From positions 1 through 64,000 of the forward strand of contig JBCNJP010000231.1 in NCBI GenBank assembly GCA_039602395.1: a stretch of 64,000 nucleotides of DNA. Direction: 5' to 3'. The position numbers were made by a program, and so were the translations under genes. Position 1 is the first letter of the stretch; each line of letters begins with the position of its first letter. The notes beneath the pieces were generated by a model. It was not told where the DNA came from. It ran no database searches and saw only the letters and a list, made by a program, of their open reading frames with translations. Source of the DNA: Deinandra increscens subsp. villosa. Its lineage: Eukaryota > Streptophyta > Magnoliopsida > Asterales > Asteraceae. Positions 23,368 to 33,591 of this stretch are shown piece by piece.

Positions 23368-23660
23368 AGTTTCGCTAGTCAGTTTCGCTGTGTGCACGGG
23401 CAGCACTTTCGCTAGGCAATACCCGATGACACAGTTTCGCTAGGCTAGTTTCGCTCGAAACTGTTGGCACAGTTTCGCTAGCCTAGTTTCGCCCGAAACT
23501 GGTTTGAACTTTCGTTCAGGGAATTTCGCTCGGTAGATTCGCTCGAGCTGGTCTGGTTGGTTTACTCGGCGACACTGCAGTTTCGCTGCATAGTGTCGCT
23601 GGAAGGAGATATACATAGTTTCGCTACATAGTTTCGCCCAGAGAACAGCACAGTTTCGCT
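23368..23660. repeat. AGTTTCGCT/C word array in Gypsy 1 LTR
   Basis: About eleven copies of AGTTTCGCT or AGTTTCGCC plus near variants (TTTCGCT, GTGTCGCT) within 300 bp, irregularly spaced, some followed by the inverse word CGAAACT. A smaller cluster of four lies at 24180-24292. The array recurs in the other LTR copies (31408-31715, 32233-32343, 33633-33742). Confidence 0.8.
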
Positions 23661-24164
23661 GCTCGCGAAAAACACATAAATCAGCCTAAAAATCAATCTA
23701 ACAGCTTCCATATTACATGCAATTCATTATCTAGCATACATAACCATTTACCAACATAAATCAGTAAGCTTTAACACCTTAGTCATAGGTTTTTATCATC
23801 AAATCATCAAAATGCATTTAAAACCCTAAAATGACTAAAATGGCATAAATCTTCATCATGGATGGATTTCACACGTAAAGTTACTGACTTTATAATAGAT
23901 CTAGCAATCCTAAGCAACATATCAGAAGATCAAGTGATTCCATGGAGGTTTGGTCATGCTTTTTAAGTAAAACACATAGAAAACATAAAAATGGTGGTTT
24001 TGGGACTCACGGTTCGATCTCCAAGCTTGATGGATGATGGTTCAGGGCTAAGATCTCGATGGCTCGGTGTGAATCTCGACTGACCAGATTTCCAGGAGAA
24101 AGATGGAGTGTGTGTGTGTTTTTGTGTAAATGAGGCAAATAGGAGAACTAGGGTTTATTAAGAT

Positions 24165-24172
24165 TATTTATA
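24165..24172 (-). promoter_or_regulatory. TATA box in Gypsy 1 3' LTR
   Basis: The minus strand reads TATAAATA, followed about 30 bp on by ACACACACACACTCC and a CT-rich leader. This is the likely LTR promoter. Identical boxes occur in the middle LTR (32225-32218) and the right fragment (33625-33618). Confidence 0.6.
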
Positions 24173-24554
24173 TCAGAGGCTAGTTTCGCTGGCAGTTTCG
24201 CTGGCCAGGCGAAACTAGCTCTGATCATGTGTTATCGAATAGCTCAGCTGACTACCGGGCGACACTATAGTTTCGCCCGTTAGTTTCGCTGGCTGCACAA
24301 CTTAGACAATTTTCTCAAAATCAAGGATTTACAATTTGTCATGCTATTCATAATATTAAATCATGCATTTAAATCACATTGCACATAATGACAACAATAA
24401 ATGAACACATAGCACATATGGGCGGGTTCGGTGATCAACCAAAGGTCGTGGACGTATTCGGCCTAGTTATGCATTAGTTACTAAGTTAACACTTATAACG
24501 TAACTAACGGAGTTTGTCTAACGGAAGTTAACCTTGGAATTCTCGGATGTCACA

Positions 24555-24570
24555 TCATCCCCTTGTAATT
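24555..24570 (-). promoter_or_regulatory. Polypurine tract of Gypsy 1
   Basis: The minus strand reads ACAAGGGGATGA directly before the 3' LTR start TGTGACATCC. This is the plus-strand primer site expected in that position for second-strand DNA synthesis. The same sequence precedes the middle LTR at 32608-32620. Confidence 0.75.
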
Positions 24571-24701
24571 GGAATTTTCGTCCCGAAAATTATTCTTGCG
24601 TCGTAGCGTTCGCAGCCTCGGCTGTCGTTGCTGGGGAAAGAAAGCAAAAGTTTTAGGGTCGTCACATCCTCCTCCTGTTACAGGAATTTTGGTCCCCAAA
24701 A

Positions 24702-27700
24702 TTAAATCATACCTTGAGCTTCCGTGGACGTTTGCTCGAACAGGTGAGGATACTTTTTCTTCATTTGATCCTCTCGTTCCCAAGTATATTCAGGTCCACG
24801 CTTTGAGTTCCATCGCACCTTGACGATCGGAATCTTGCTACGTTTGAGGGCTTTCTCCTCGCGTCCCATGATTTCTACCGGTTGCTCGATAAATCTCAAA
24901 TGTTCGTCAATTTCCAATTCCTCCAAAGGAATTACTTCGGCGTCTTCAGCCAGACATTTCTTTAGGTTAGAAACGTGAAACACGTTATGAACTCCATCGA
25001 GTTCTGCAGGGAGTTGTAATCGGTAGGCCACCGGGCCTACTTCCCCGATGATTTCAAAAGGACCGATGTAGCGAGGATTCAGCTTTCCACGCTTTCCGAA
25101 GCGTATCACACCTTTCCAGGGAGATACCTTCAATAGCACCTTGTCGCCTACCTCGAACTTCAAAGGTTTACGGCGTTTATCGGCATAGCTCTTTTGTCTG
25201 TCACGTGCCGCGGCTATCCGTTTTCTGATTTGTATAATTCGTTCTGTGGTATCATGAATGATTTCCGGTCCAGTGAGTCCTTTCTCACCCGTTTCGGCCC
25301 AACACACGGGTGATCTGCATTTTCTGCCATAAAGCGCTTCAAACGGCGCAGCACCGATACTTGAATGATAACTGTTGTTGTAGGAGAACTCCACCAACGG
25401 AAGGTGAGTCTCCCAGTCTTTACCAAAGTCGAGAACGCAAGCTCGGAGCATGTCTTCTAAAGTCTGAATAGTTCGCTCCGTCTGACCATCGGTCTGCGGG
25501 TGATAGGCTGTACTCATATCCAGTCTGGTTCCCAGTGCTTCTTGCATAGATTGCCATAATCGGGAAGTAAATCGAGGATCTCTATCGGAGATAATAGTCT
25601 TAGGCACTCCATGACGTGCCACAATTCGGTCAATGTACAGCTTAGTCAACTTATCCATATTATCAGTTTCTTTCATTGGAATGAAGTGTGCATATTTGGT
25701 TAACCGATCAATGATAACCCAAATCGCATCCGGTCGATTCGATCGATGAGGTAATCCCGTTACAAAATCCATGGAGATATCCTCCCATTTCCATTCTGGG
25801 ATCTTTGGTTGCTGCAGTAGCCCTGAAGGCTTTTGGTACTCAGTCTTGACTCTTGAGCACGTTAAACACTTAGCCACATATCGAGCAATGTCGGCTTTCA
25901 TATTCGGCCACCAATACAAACTCTTTAACTCTTGGTACATTTTATCCGATCCAGGGTGCACCGAATACCTTGACTTGTGAGCCTCGTCCATCACGAGCTC
26001 ACGGAGATTTCCAAGCAAAGGGACCCAAATTCTGTCATTATAATACCTGAGTCCGTCGGACTTAACTTCAGAATTTCCATCCACCCCTCGCAGTGCTTCA
26101 GCTGCGAAGTTTTCTTCCTTTAAAGCTTCTTGTTGGGCATCGCGGATCCGTTCCGGCAATCCCGTGTGGATGGTAAGTTGCAGCGCTCGTACCCGTCGAG
26201 GCTTTTCATACTCCTTTCGACTTAATGCATCAGCCACAACATTGGCTTTTCCCGGATGATACTTAATTGCTAAGTCATAGTCATTCAGTAGCTCGACCCA
26301 CCGTCGTTGTCGCATATTGAGATCCTTCTGATCAAAGATGTGCTGTAAGCTCTTGTGGTCGGTAAATATCGTGCACTTTGTTCCGTAGAGGTAATGTCTC
26401 CAGATCTTGAGTGCATGAACAACGGCTCCCAATTCCAAATCATGCGTTGTATAATTCTTCTCAGTATCCTTCAGTTGCCTGGACCCATAGGCAATCACTT
26501 TATCTCGTTGCATCAACACGCAACCGAGTCCTTGAATAGATGCATCGCAATAGACTACAAAGTCGTCAATCCCATCGGGCAACGCGAGAATTGGAGCTGA
26601 ACATAGCATATCTTTAAGAGTTTGAAACGCGCGTTCTTCTTTTTCACCCCATCTGTATTGCACTCCTTTGTGCGTTAAAGCTGTTAAGGGTTGAGCCAAC
26701 TGCGAGAAACCCTTGATGAATCTTCGATAGTATCCGGCAAGGCCCAAAAATTGTCGGATTTCGGTTGGCGCTCTCGGAGTAGGCCAATTCTTGATAGCTT
26801 CCACTTTAGCTGGGTCGACATGAATTCCATTCTGATCAACAATGTGTCCAAGAAACTGGACTTCGCGAATCCAAAAATCGCACTTCGAAAATTTAGCATA
26901 AAGCTGTTCCTTACGGAGTAATTCCAAGATAAGTCGCAGGTGCTCCTCGTGTTCTTCCTTTGTCTTGGAGTAAATCAAAATATCATCAATGAAAACGATT
27001 ACAAACTTATCGAGGTACGGCTTGCACACTCGATTCATCAGATCCATGAATACAGCAGGCGGATTAGTTAGCCCAAACGGCATAACCAAAAACTCGTAAT
27101 GACCATAGCGAGTTCTGAAAGCAGTCTTGGGAACATCCTCATCACGTACACGAAGTTGGTGATATCCAGACCGTAGATCAATCTTTGAGAAGTAGCTCGA
27201 ACCTTGTAGCTGGTCGAAGAGATCGTCGATTCGAGGAAGTGGATACCGATTCTTGATAGTAACCTTGTTAAGCTCTCGGTAGTCAATACACATTCGGAAT
27301 GTTCCATCCTTCTTCTTAACAAATAATACCGGTGCTCCCCACGGAGACGAACTTGGACGAATAAATCCTTTGTCGAGTAGCTCTTGAAGTTGTGAGGAGA
27401 GTTCGTTGAGTTCGCTTACTGCCAAACGATAAGGTGCGCGTGCTATCGGAGACGCTCCAGGAACTAAGTCGATTCCAAACTCTACTTGTCGAAATGGAGA
27501 CAAACCAGGCAGATCTTCAGGAAATACATCTTGGAAGTCGCGGACTATCGGGTAGTCGTCGATTCTGCGCTCGGGAAGTGTCGAATCGGTGACTTTTGCG
27601 AGAATTGCGAAGTGACCTTTACGAAGGCACTTCTGAGCTTTGAGAAAAGAGATAATACCAGTTACTGTTCCACCTTTTTCACTTTGAACCGTTAACACTT

Positions 27701-28079
27701 CACCGTCCTTGAGTGGGATACGAACCACTTTTTCTTTACATAAGATTTCAGCTCGATTCTCAGATAACCAATCCATTCCTACTATAACATCAAAACTACC
27801 AATCGGGAAAGGCATAAGGTTGATTCCTAATGTATGGCCGGCTAGTTCTAACTTACAGTCCTTAACTATCTGAGTCGTATCATGAAGTTTACCGTTTGCT
27901 AGCTCTACCACATACTTAGCGTCTAGGGCAATCGGTTTAGCATTAATCAACTTAGCAAATTTTGTGGAAATAAAACTTTTCTCAGCACCAGAATCAAACA
28001 ATACAGTAGCAAAGAAACCATTAAGGATGAATTTACCGTTAATCACGTTGGAATCATTGCGAGCTTCACCCTGACCCAT
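24702..28079 (-). CDS. Gypsy 1 pol: protease, RT, RNase H, integrase, chromodomain (open, 1,125 aa)
   Basis: Uninterrupted. Numbering from Met 28079: protease LFDSGAE (Asp29); RT 220-400 with YPLPRIDDLF, MPFGLTN and FIDDIL (Asp365/Asp366); RNase H with Asp512, Glu549, Asp574 and the final VADALSRK. Integrase zinc motif H701, H708, C738, C741; catalytic Asp771 (SMDFVTGLP), Asp832 (IISDRD), Glu868 (DGQTER), exact DD35E spacing. A GPFEIIGEVGPVAYRL domain and a chromodomain-like end (PIVKVRWNSKRGPEYTWE) follow. All catalytic residues are present. The frame actually continues upstream to 28748, so protease is fused to gag. The chromodomain and PBS place it in the chromoviruses, probably the Tekay (Del) lineage. 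Confidence 0.93.
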   Translation of the reverse strand: MGQGEARNDSNVINGKFILNGFFATVLFDSGAEKSFISTKFAKLINAKPIALDAKYVVELANGKLHDTTQIVKDCKLELAGHTLGINLMPFPIGSFDVIVGMDWLSENRAEILCKEKVVRIPLKDGEVLTVQSEKGGTVTGIISFLKAQKCLRKGHFAILAKVTDSTLPERRIDDYPIVRDFQDVFPEDLPGLSPFRQVEFGIDLVPGASPIARAPYRLAVSELNELSSQLQELLDKGFIRPSSSPWGAPVLFVKKKDGTFRMCIDYRELNKVTIKNRYPLPRIDDLFDQLQGSSYFSKIDLRSGYHQLRVRDEDVPKTAFRTRYGHYEFLVMPFGLTNPPAVFMDLMNRVCKPYLDKFVIVFIDDILIYSKTKEEHEEHLRLILELLRKEQLYAKFSKCDFWIREVQFLGHIVDQNGIHVDPAKVEAIKNWPTPRAPTEIRQFLGLAGYYRRFIKGFSQLAQPLTALTHKGVQYRWGEKEERAFQTLKDMLCSAPILALPDGIDDFVVYCDASIQGLGCVLMQRDKVIAYGSRQLKDTEKNYTTHDLELGAVVHALKIWRHYLYGTKCTIFTDHKSLQHIFDQKDLNMRQRRWVELLNDYDLAIKYHPGKANVVADALSRKEYEKPRRVRALQLTIHTGLPERIRDAQQEALKEENFAAEALRGVDGNSEVKSDGLRYYNDRIWVPLLGNLRELVMDEAHKSRYSVHPGSDKMYQELKSLYWWPNMKADIARYVAKCLTCSRVKTEYQKPSGLLQQPKIPEWKWEDISMDFVTGLPHRSNRPDAIWVIIDRLTKYAHFIPMKETDNMDKLTKLYIDRIVARHGVPKTIISDRDPRFTSRLWQSMQEALGTRLDMSTAYHPQTDGQTERTIQTLEDMLRACVLDFGKDWETHLPLVEFSYNNSYHSSIGAAPFEALYGRKCRSPVCWAETGEKGLTGPEIIHDTTERIIQIRKRIAAARDRQKSYADKRRKPLKFEVGDKVLLKVSPWKGVIRFGKRGKLNPRYIGPFEIIGEVGPVAYRLQLPAELDGVHNVFHVSNLKKCLAEDAEVIPLEELEIDEHLRFIEQPVEIMGREEKALKRSKIPIVKVRWNSKRGPEYTWEREDQMKKKYPHLFEQTSTEAQGMI

Positions 28080-29434
28080 GACGAAAGCTCGACCTCTACC
28101 ATTTCCACCATTCCCGTTGCCATTCCCATTACCATTTCCTCCACCATTACCATTCCCACCGTTATTTCCTTGATTTCCATTACCCTGTCTTCTCAGCTGC
28201 GGGCAGTCTCTTTTAATGTGACCTTGAGCACCACACTCAAAGCAGCCACGGGCTCCCCCATTGTTGTTGTTCTGGTTCTGACCGTTGTTGTTCCCATTGC
28301 CCCGATTGTTCCCATAGTTGTTGTTTCCATGATTGTTGTTGTTCCTCCTGGGGCGGTTTTGTTACTCGGGCAAAATTGCCCAACAGTCTTTTGCTTCGTG
28401 GCTTCCCTTGCCACACCTCTCGCAGCTCAAATTCTTCCTACAAATACCAGCATGATGCTTTCCGCACTTGTTGCACAGGGGCAGGTTACCCTTGTAGTTG
28501 CTTTGCCCATTACCGCCCTGGCGGTAGTTGCCACTGTTGTTTCCAGACCTCTTACTTTGACCTTGGGAGTTATAGGATCTCCCAGTGCTGTTTCCAACAC
28601 TCTGATTGTTCATTGAGTTCTCAGGAGCTTCATCATCAGCTTTTCTTTTGCCACTTAAGGCAGCCTTCTCAGTGGCTTTCGCAGGAAGTGTACCCTTCTC
28701 AACCTCCTGATCAGTAAGTTTGTGAGGCAAACGGATGGCTTGTTGCACGGTTGCGGGGTTGCTGGCGTCACCAAACTCTTGATTTGAGGCGCGAGGCCTT
28801 CCAGATAACGCTCAATGCGTTTGAACTCAGCATCCACCATTATGGGGAACAAGACCGCATACTCATGGTAACGCGCAGTGTACTGTTCGATTTCAGACCC
28901 AACCATCTTCAGATTCAAGAATTCGCCCTCTAGCTTCTTCACTTGGTCACGGGGACAGTACTCATCCATGATCAGTTCCTTAAATGCTTCCCATTGCATG
29001 TTGTTAGCCGCGTCGATCCCAATCATCTGAATCTCAGCGTTCCACCAGGAGAGTGCAGCTCCCTCAAAGGTACCAGTAGCAAACTTCACCTTGCTTTCAG
29101 CCGGGCAATTACACATGGAGAAAACCTTTTCAGACTTCTCGATCCACCTGAGGAGTCCTACCGCTCCTTCTTCGCCGGAAAATGTTAGTGGCTTGCAGTC
29201 CATGAAGGACTTAAACGTGCAGTGGTGGTTTCCTGATGCATAAATAGTTCGGGTTTCAAATTTAAACAGGTCAAATATAATTCGTTTTGTGCCTTAACCG
29301 GCATAATAGTTACCCTGTGCGGCGTATGCAGCTTGGACGGCTGCCACCGCGGCTTGCACATGTTCATTAATCATCGCCTGCAGCTGTGCAGGTGTCATGT
29401 TGATGTTGTTCCTTCCGTGTCCTCTTCCAGACAT
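28080..29434 (-). pseudogene. Gypsy 1 gag with intron, one frameshift, one stop
   Basis: ATG 29434-29432 opens exon 1 (to 29314), an Ala/Gln-rich helix MSGRGHGRNNINMTPAQLQA. A putative intron (29313-29233) follows, then exon 2 with HHCTFKSFMDCKPLTF, GAVGLLRWIEKSEKVF and ALSWWN, the retrotransposon gag core. One base is lost near 28764 (after KSLVT). The next frame runs from about 28760 through knuckles CNKCGKHHAGIC and CERCGKGSHEAKDC, meets a TAA (28364-28362), then continues in frame through an Asn/Gly-rich linker and a third knuckle CFECGAQGHIKRDC into pol. Gag and pol therefore form one frame without a programmed shift. Confidence 0.85.
29233..29313 (-). other. Putative 81-bp gag intron, Gypsy 1
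   Basis: Donor GTAACT at 29313, acceptor TTATGCATCAG ending 29233, phase 1. Unspliced reading meets a TAA within six codons; splicing joins AAQG to NHHCTF. An intron of similar length (84 bp) sits at the same codon and phase in Gypsy 2 (46753-46836). Confidence 0.65.
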
Positions 29435-29785
29435 CTTGCTGAACAGTTAAAGTAGCCAGTGTTCAGTCACAGTTATACTTTATACATATCCCATAATATG
29501 TATATTAACAATTTCCCGTTATCCCTCTATTAGTCCAGAAAAATTTTCGTGCAAAAATCGAGGCGTCGTCGGAGAACGTCGTAAGTCGTAAGTAGCTATC
29601 GTCGAAAGTCGGCTTTCCCATAAAAGTCACCGTTGGTGTAGTCATTGTAGTAGGAATCAAGACGTAGCGTGTAGCATCGTTTCGTTGTCGCTTTCCCCCG
29701 GCATTGTGCGCGCATTAGCGTTCGCGTTTCGTATTCGTGTGTGAAAATTTTCCCTAAGGTTTTCCGTTAGACTTCCTAGACACGG

Positions 29786-29795
29786 TCTATATATA

Positions 29796-29837
<42 letters not shown>
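29786..29837. repeat. TA microsatellite
   Basis: About 52 bp of nearly pure (TA)n with one interruption, in the Gypsy 1 leader between primer site and gag. The rest of the leader (29435-29991) shows no gene. Confidence 0.9.
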
Positions 29838-29838
<1 letters not shown>

Positions 29839-29991
29839 GTACTAAGCTTTTACTTACACAGCAGAGCGAGTATCCCAGGTTGGCACGTAATTATTTTGGG
29901 TTTTGAGAATTTGTGTGTTCGTTTGTAACTAAGGTTTCAAGTTGCAGTTTCCAAATCGTTTTTCAAAATGATTCCAGTTCTCTGCAACTTA

Positions 29992-30005
29992 TGGCTCTGA
30001 TACCA
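29992..30005 (-). promoter_or_regulatory. Primer binding site of Gypsy 1 (initiator Met tRNA)
   Basis: The minus strand reads TGGTATCAGAGCCA, three bases after the LTR end at 30009. This matches the complement of the 3' end of plant initiator methionine tRNA, the usual primer for minus-strand DNA synthesis in this group. Confidence 0.9.
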
Positions 30006-30008
30006 ATC

Positions 30009-32607
30009 TGTCACACCCCCAAATTAACCACTAACGGAGTTTATACCGTTAAGGGGTGCGACCAGACCAGGACCACAACCATTAGTTACAAATAATAAAC
30101 GAATCAGAGTAAAGTCCAAATATTAAATAATAAAAACAGTTTAACAGTGCGCAGCGGAAAACATTATCTTTAGCACTAACCACGTGCTTTACATAAACAT
30201 TGTTTAAAATTCCCAAGTTTAGTTTAAGTAAAATAAACATCTTCTTGTGCCATGTCAACCTGCTCCGGATACTCTTCAGCGATCTGCAAAAGTTTAAACC
30301 ACGCAAGTGTCAACCTAACGGTTGGTGAGTTCACAGTGGGCTTGTCATGCAGTGGCCCGGTCTCATAAATCATAATCGTGTAAACGTATTCTGACGTACA
30401 ATTGATTTGTGAAAAGCAATGCTTGTGATAATCAAAATCATATTGTTGTGGTTTAGTGAAAGTATTGTCCGTAACCTACGTTATCGGGTATGTACTAGTC
30501 TTGTATAGTTAAAGTGCTCAACCGATATCGCGGGTAGCTAATCCGTTGTTCCATGCACTAAGGAAGTTTGCACCAAAGCTGACCATAAATTATTGTAGTG
30601 GCCGTGCCATCAGTACTGCGGACCTACGTCATCGCGGTTTTGCCTCCCCCGTGTCCTCTCGGGATCACGGTCAAATAGGCTGATATTGTACCTCCGTGCA
30701 CTCCCCGTGCCACGGGGCGGAGTTTGTCAAACTCCAGTAGATCTAACCAACATCCCCTCGCTTTACAATTAATGGTACAATTTAGTTGAGGACTTTTAAG
30801 TTTTCAAGGCATCCTTAGAAATCATGTGATATCATGTGGTTTAGACTTTAACCTACACTAGCCATATTAAAACAGTTTACCGGATTCTCATGAATCTCAA
30901 AAATGTTTTCAGTTTCGTTTTCAGAAATAGTTGTTTAAGTAATTCACAAGTGCTTCCCATAAAGCACTTCAAGTTCATCAAGTGGGTGCCGAGCACTCCA
31001 AGTTTTTAAGTTTATCAGGGAGGTGCCTCGCACTCTCGAGTTTGTCAGCATGGTTTTACTTTTAGTTATTCGGTGTGACCCAAACGGGTTCACGGTAATT
31101 GGGTTAGTGACACTCACCTTTGGTTGCACTGCTACACTTGCTTAATAATCCAAGTTGGCTTAACGAAGACCTATGAACACGTTTAGGTCTTAAGTATTAG
31201 TTGTGTGTCTAATCTTTACTTAACGTCACTATGGCCCATAACATAGCACGTTGGAACTATGACTCGACATACAGACACACGACACCAATGGTTGATCATA
31301 AACAAGGGTTCATATATATCAGAAGTCAAGGCATGTATCATCATGGCATAATCATGTAAGTCATGGCATAACATTCAAGCAAATTGCACAAGTTTGGATT
31401 CTGGTCTCAGTTTCGCTAGCAGTTTCGCTAGTCAGTTTCGCTGTGTGCACGGGCAGCACTTTCGCTAGGCAATACCCGATGACACAGTTTCGCTAGGCTA
31501 GTTTCGCTCGAAACTGTTGGCACAGTTTCGCTAGCCTAGTTTCGCCCGAAACTGGTTTGAACTTTCGTTCAGGGAATTTCGCTCGGTAGATTCGCTCGAG
31601 CTGGTCTGGTTGGTTTACTCGGCGACACTGCAGTTTCGCTGCATAGTGTCGCTGGAAGGAGATATACATAGTTTCGCTACATAGTTTCGCCCAGAGAACA
31701 GCACAGTTTCGATGGTCGCGAAAAACACATAAATCAGCCTAAAAATCAATCTAACAGCTTCCATATTACATGCAATTCATTATCTAGCATACATAACCAT
31801 TTACCAACATAAATCAGTAAGCTTTAACACCTTAATCACAGGTTTTTATCATCAAATCATCAAAATGCATTTAAAACCCTAAAATGACTAAAATGGCATA
31901 AATCTTCATCATGGATGGATTTCACACGTAAAGTTACTGACTTTATAATAGATCTAGCAATCCTAAGCAACATATCAGAAGATCAAGTGATTCCATGGAG
32001 GTTTGGTCATGCTTTTTAAGTAAAACACATAGAAAACATAAAAATGGTGGTTTTGGGACTCACGGTTCGATCTCCAAGCTTGATGGATGATGGTTCAGGG
32101 CTGAGATCTCGATGGCTCGGTGTGAATCTCGACTGACCAGATTTCCAGGAGAAAGATGGAGTGTGTGTGTGTTTTTGTGTAAATGAGGCAAATAGGAGAA
32201 CTAGGGTTTATTAAGATTATTTATATCAGAGGCTAGTTTCGCTGGCAGTTTCGCTGGCCAGCCGAAACTAGCTCTGATCACGTGTTATCGAATAGCTCAG
32301 CTGACTACCGGGCGACACTATAGTTTTGCCCGTTAGTTTCGCTGGCTGCACAACTTAGACAATTTTCTCAAAATCAAGGATTTACAATTTGTCATGCTAT
32401 TCATAATATTAAATCATGCATTTAAATCACATTGCACATAATGACAACAATAAATGAACACATAGCACATATGGGCGGGTTCGGTGATCAACCAAAGGTC
32501 GTGGACGTATTCGGCCTAGTTATGCATTAGTTACTAAGTTAACACTTATAACGTAACTAACGGTGTTTGTCTAACGGAAGTTAACCTTGGAATTCTCGGA
32601 TGTCACA
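30009..32607 (-). mobile_element. Gypsy 1 middle LTR (5' LTR of intact part, 2,599 bp)
   Basis: Starts (minus) TGTGACATCCGAG at 32607 and ends GGGGGTGTGACA at 30009, followed by the primer site. It also acts as the 3' LTR of the deleted right-hand copy, since a polypurine tract and pol end precede it at 32608 onward. Same TATA box (32225-32218) and AGTTTCGCT arrays as the left LTR. Confidence 0.92.
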
Positions 32608-32754
32608 TCATCCCCTTGTAATTGGAATTTTCGTCCCGAAAATTATTCTTGCGTCGTAGCGTTCGCAGCCTCGGCTATCGTTGCTGTGGAAAGAAAGCAA
32701 AAGTTTTAGGGTCGTCACATCCTCCTCCTGTTACAGGAATTTTGGTCCCCAAAA

Positions 32755-33591
32755 TTAAATCATACCTTGAGCTTCCGTGGACGTTTGCTCGAACAGGTGA
32801 GGATACTTTTTCTTCATTTGATCCTCTCGTTCCCAAGTATATTCAGGTCCACGCTTTGAGTTCCATCGCACCTTGACGATCGGAATCTTGCTACGTTTGA
32901 GGGCTTTCTCCTCGCGTCCCATGATTTCTACCGGTTGCTCGATAAATCTCAAATGTTCGTCAATTTCCAATTCCTCCAAAGGAATTACTTCGGCGTCTTC
33001 AGCCAGACATTTCTTTAGGTTAGAAACGTGAAACACGTTGTGAACTCCATTGAGTTCTGCAGGGAGTTGTAATCGGTAGGCCACCGGGCCTACTTCCCCG
33101 ATGATCTCAAAAGGACCGATGTAGCGAGGATTCAGCTTTCCACGCTTTCCGAAGCGTATCACACCTTTCCAGGGAGATACCTTCAATAGCACCTTGTCAC
33201 CTACCTCGAACTTCAAAGGTTTACGGCGTTTATCGGCATAGCTCTTTTGTCTGTCACGTGCCGCGGCTATCCGTTTTCTGATTTGTATAATTCGTTCTGT
33301 GGTATCATGAATGATTTCCGGTCCAGTGAGTCCTTTCTCACCCGTTTCGGCCCAACACACGGGCGATCTGCATTTTCTGCCATAAAGCGCTTCAAACGGC
33401 GCAGCACCGATACTTTTTAAGTAAAACACATAGAAAACATAAAAATGGTGGTTTTGGGACTCACGTTCGATCTCCAAGCTTGATGGATGATGGTTCAGGG
33501 CTGAGATCTCGATGGCTCGGTGTGAATCTCGACTGACCAGATTTCCAGGAGAAAGATGGAGTGTGTGTGTGTTTTTGTGTAAATGAGGCAA
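32755..33591 (-). CDS. LTR leader-integrase/chromodomain fusion ORF (278 aa)
   Basis: An open frame created by the deletion junction at 33412/33413. The first 59 codons (MPHLHKNTHTLHLSP...) come from LTR leader not normally translated. From GAAPFEALYGRK onward it is the integrase C-terminus and chromodomain-like region, identical to Gypsy 1 pol except for rare changes. All integrase catalytic residues are missing. A TATA box (33625-33618) lies about 30 bp upstream of the ATG, so the ATG is at or very near the predicted RNA start and may be missed; later in-frame Mets exist. Product, if any, would be a chromatin-binding domain without integrase. Expression unproven. Confidence 0.55.
   Translation of the reverse strand: MPHLHKNTHTLHLSPGNLVSRDSHRAIEISALNHHPSSLEIERESQNHHFYVFYVFYLKSIGAAPFEALYGRKCRSPVCWAETGEKGLTGPEIIHDTTERIIQIRKRIAAARDRQKSYADKRRKPLKFEVGDKVLLKVSPWKGVIRFGKRGKLNPRYIGPFEIIGEVGPVAYRLQLPAELNGVHNVFHVSNLKKCLAEDAEVIPLEELEIDEHLRFIEQPVEIMGREEKALKRSKIPIVKVRWNSKRGPEYTWEREDQMKKKYPHLFEQTSTEAQGMI

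Larger units (their letters stand above)
21956..24554 (-). mobile_element. Gypsy 1 3' LTR (2,599 bp)
   Basis: Minus-strand start TGTGACATCCGAG at 24554, end GGGGGTGTGACA at 21956. It carries a TATA box (24172-24165), a CT-rich leader, and two clusters of the word AGTTTCGCT (23368-23660 and 24180-24292, plus-strand reading). Same length as the LTR at 30009-32607. Confidence 0.92.

Noticed and set aside
24569..24823. 84-codon plus-strand ORF repeated at 32622-32876
   Set aside because: Antisense to the pol end and polypurine region; repeated only because the element is repeated.
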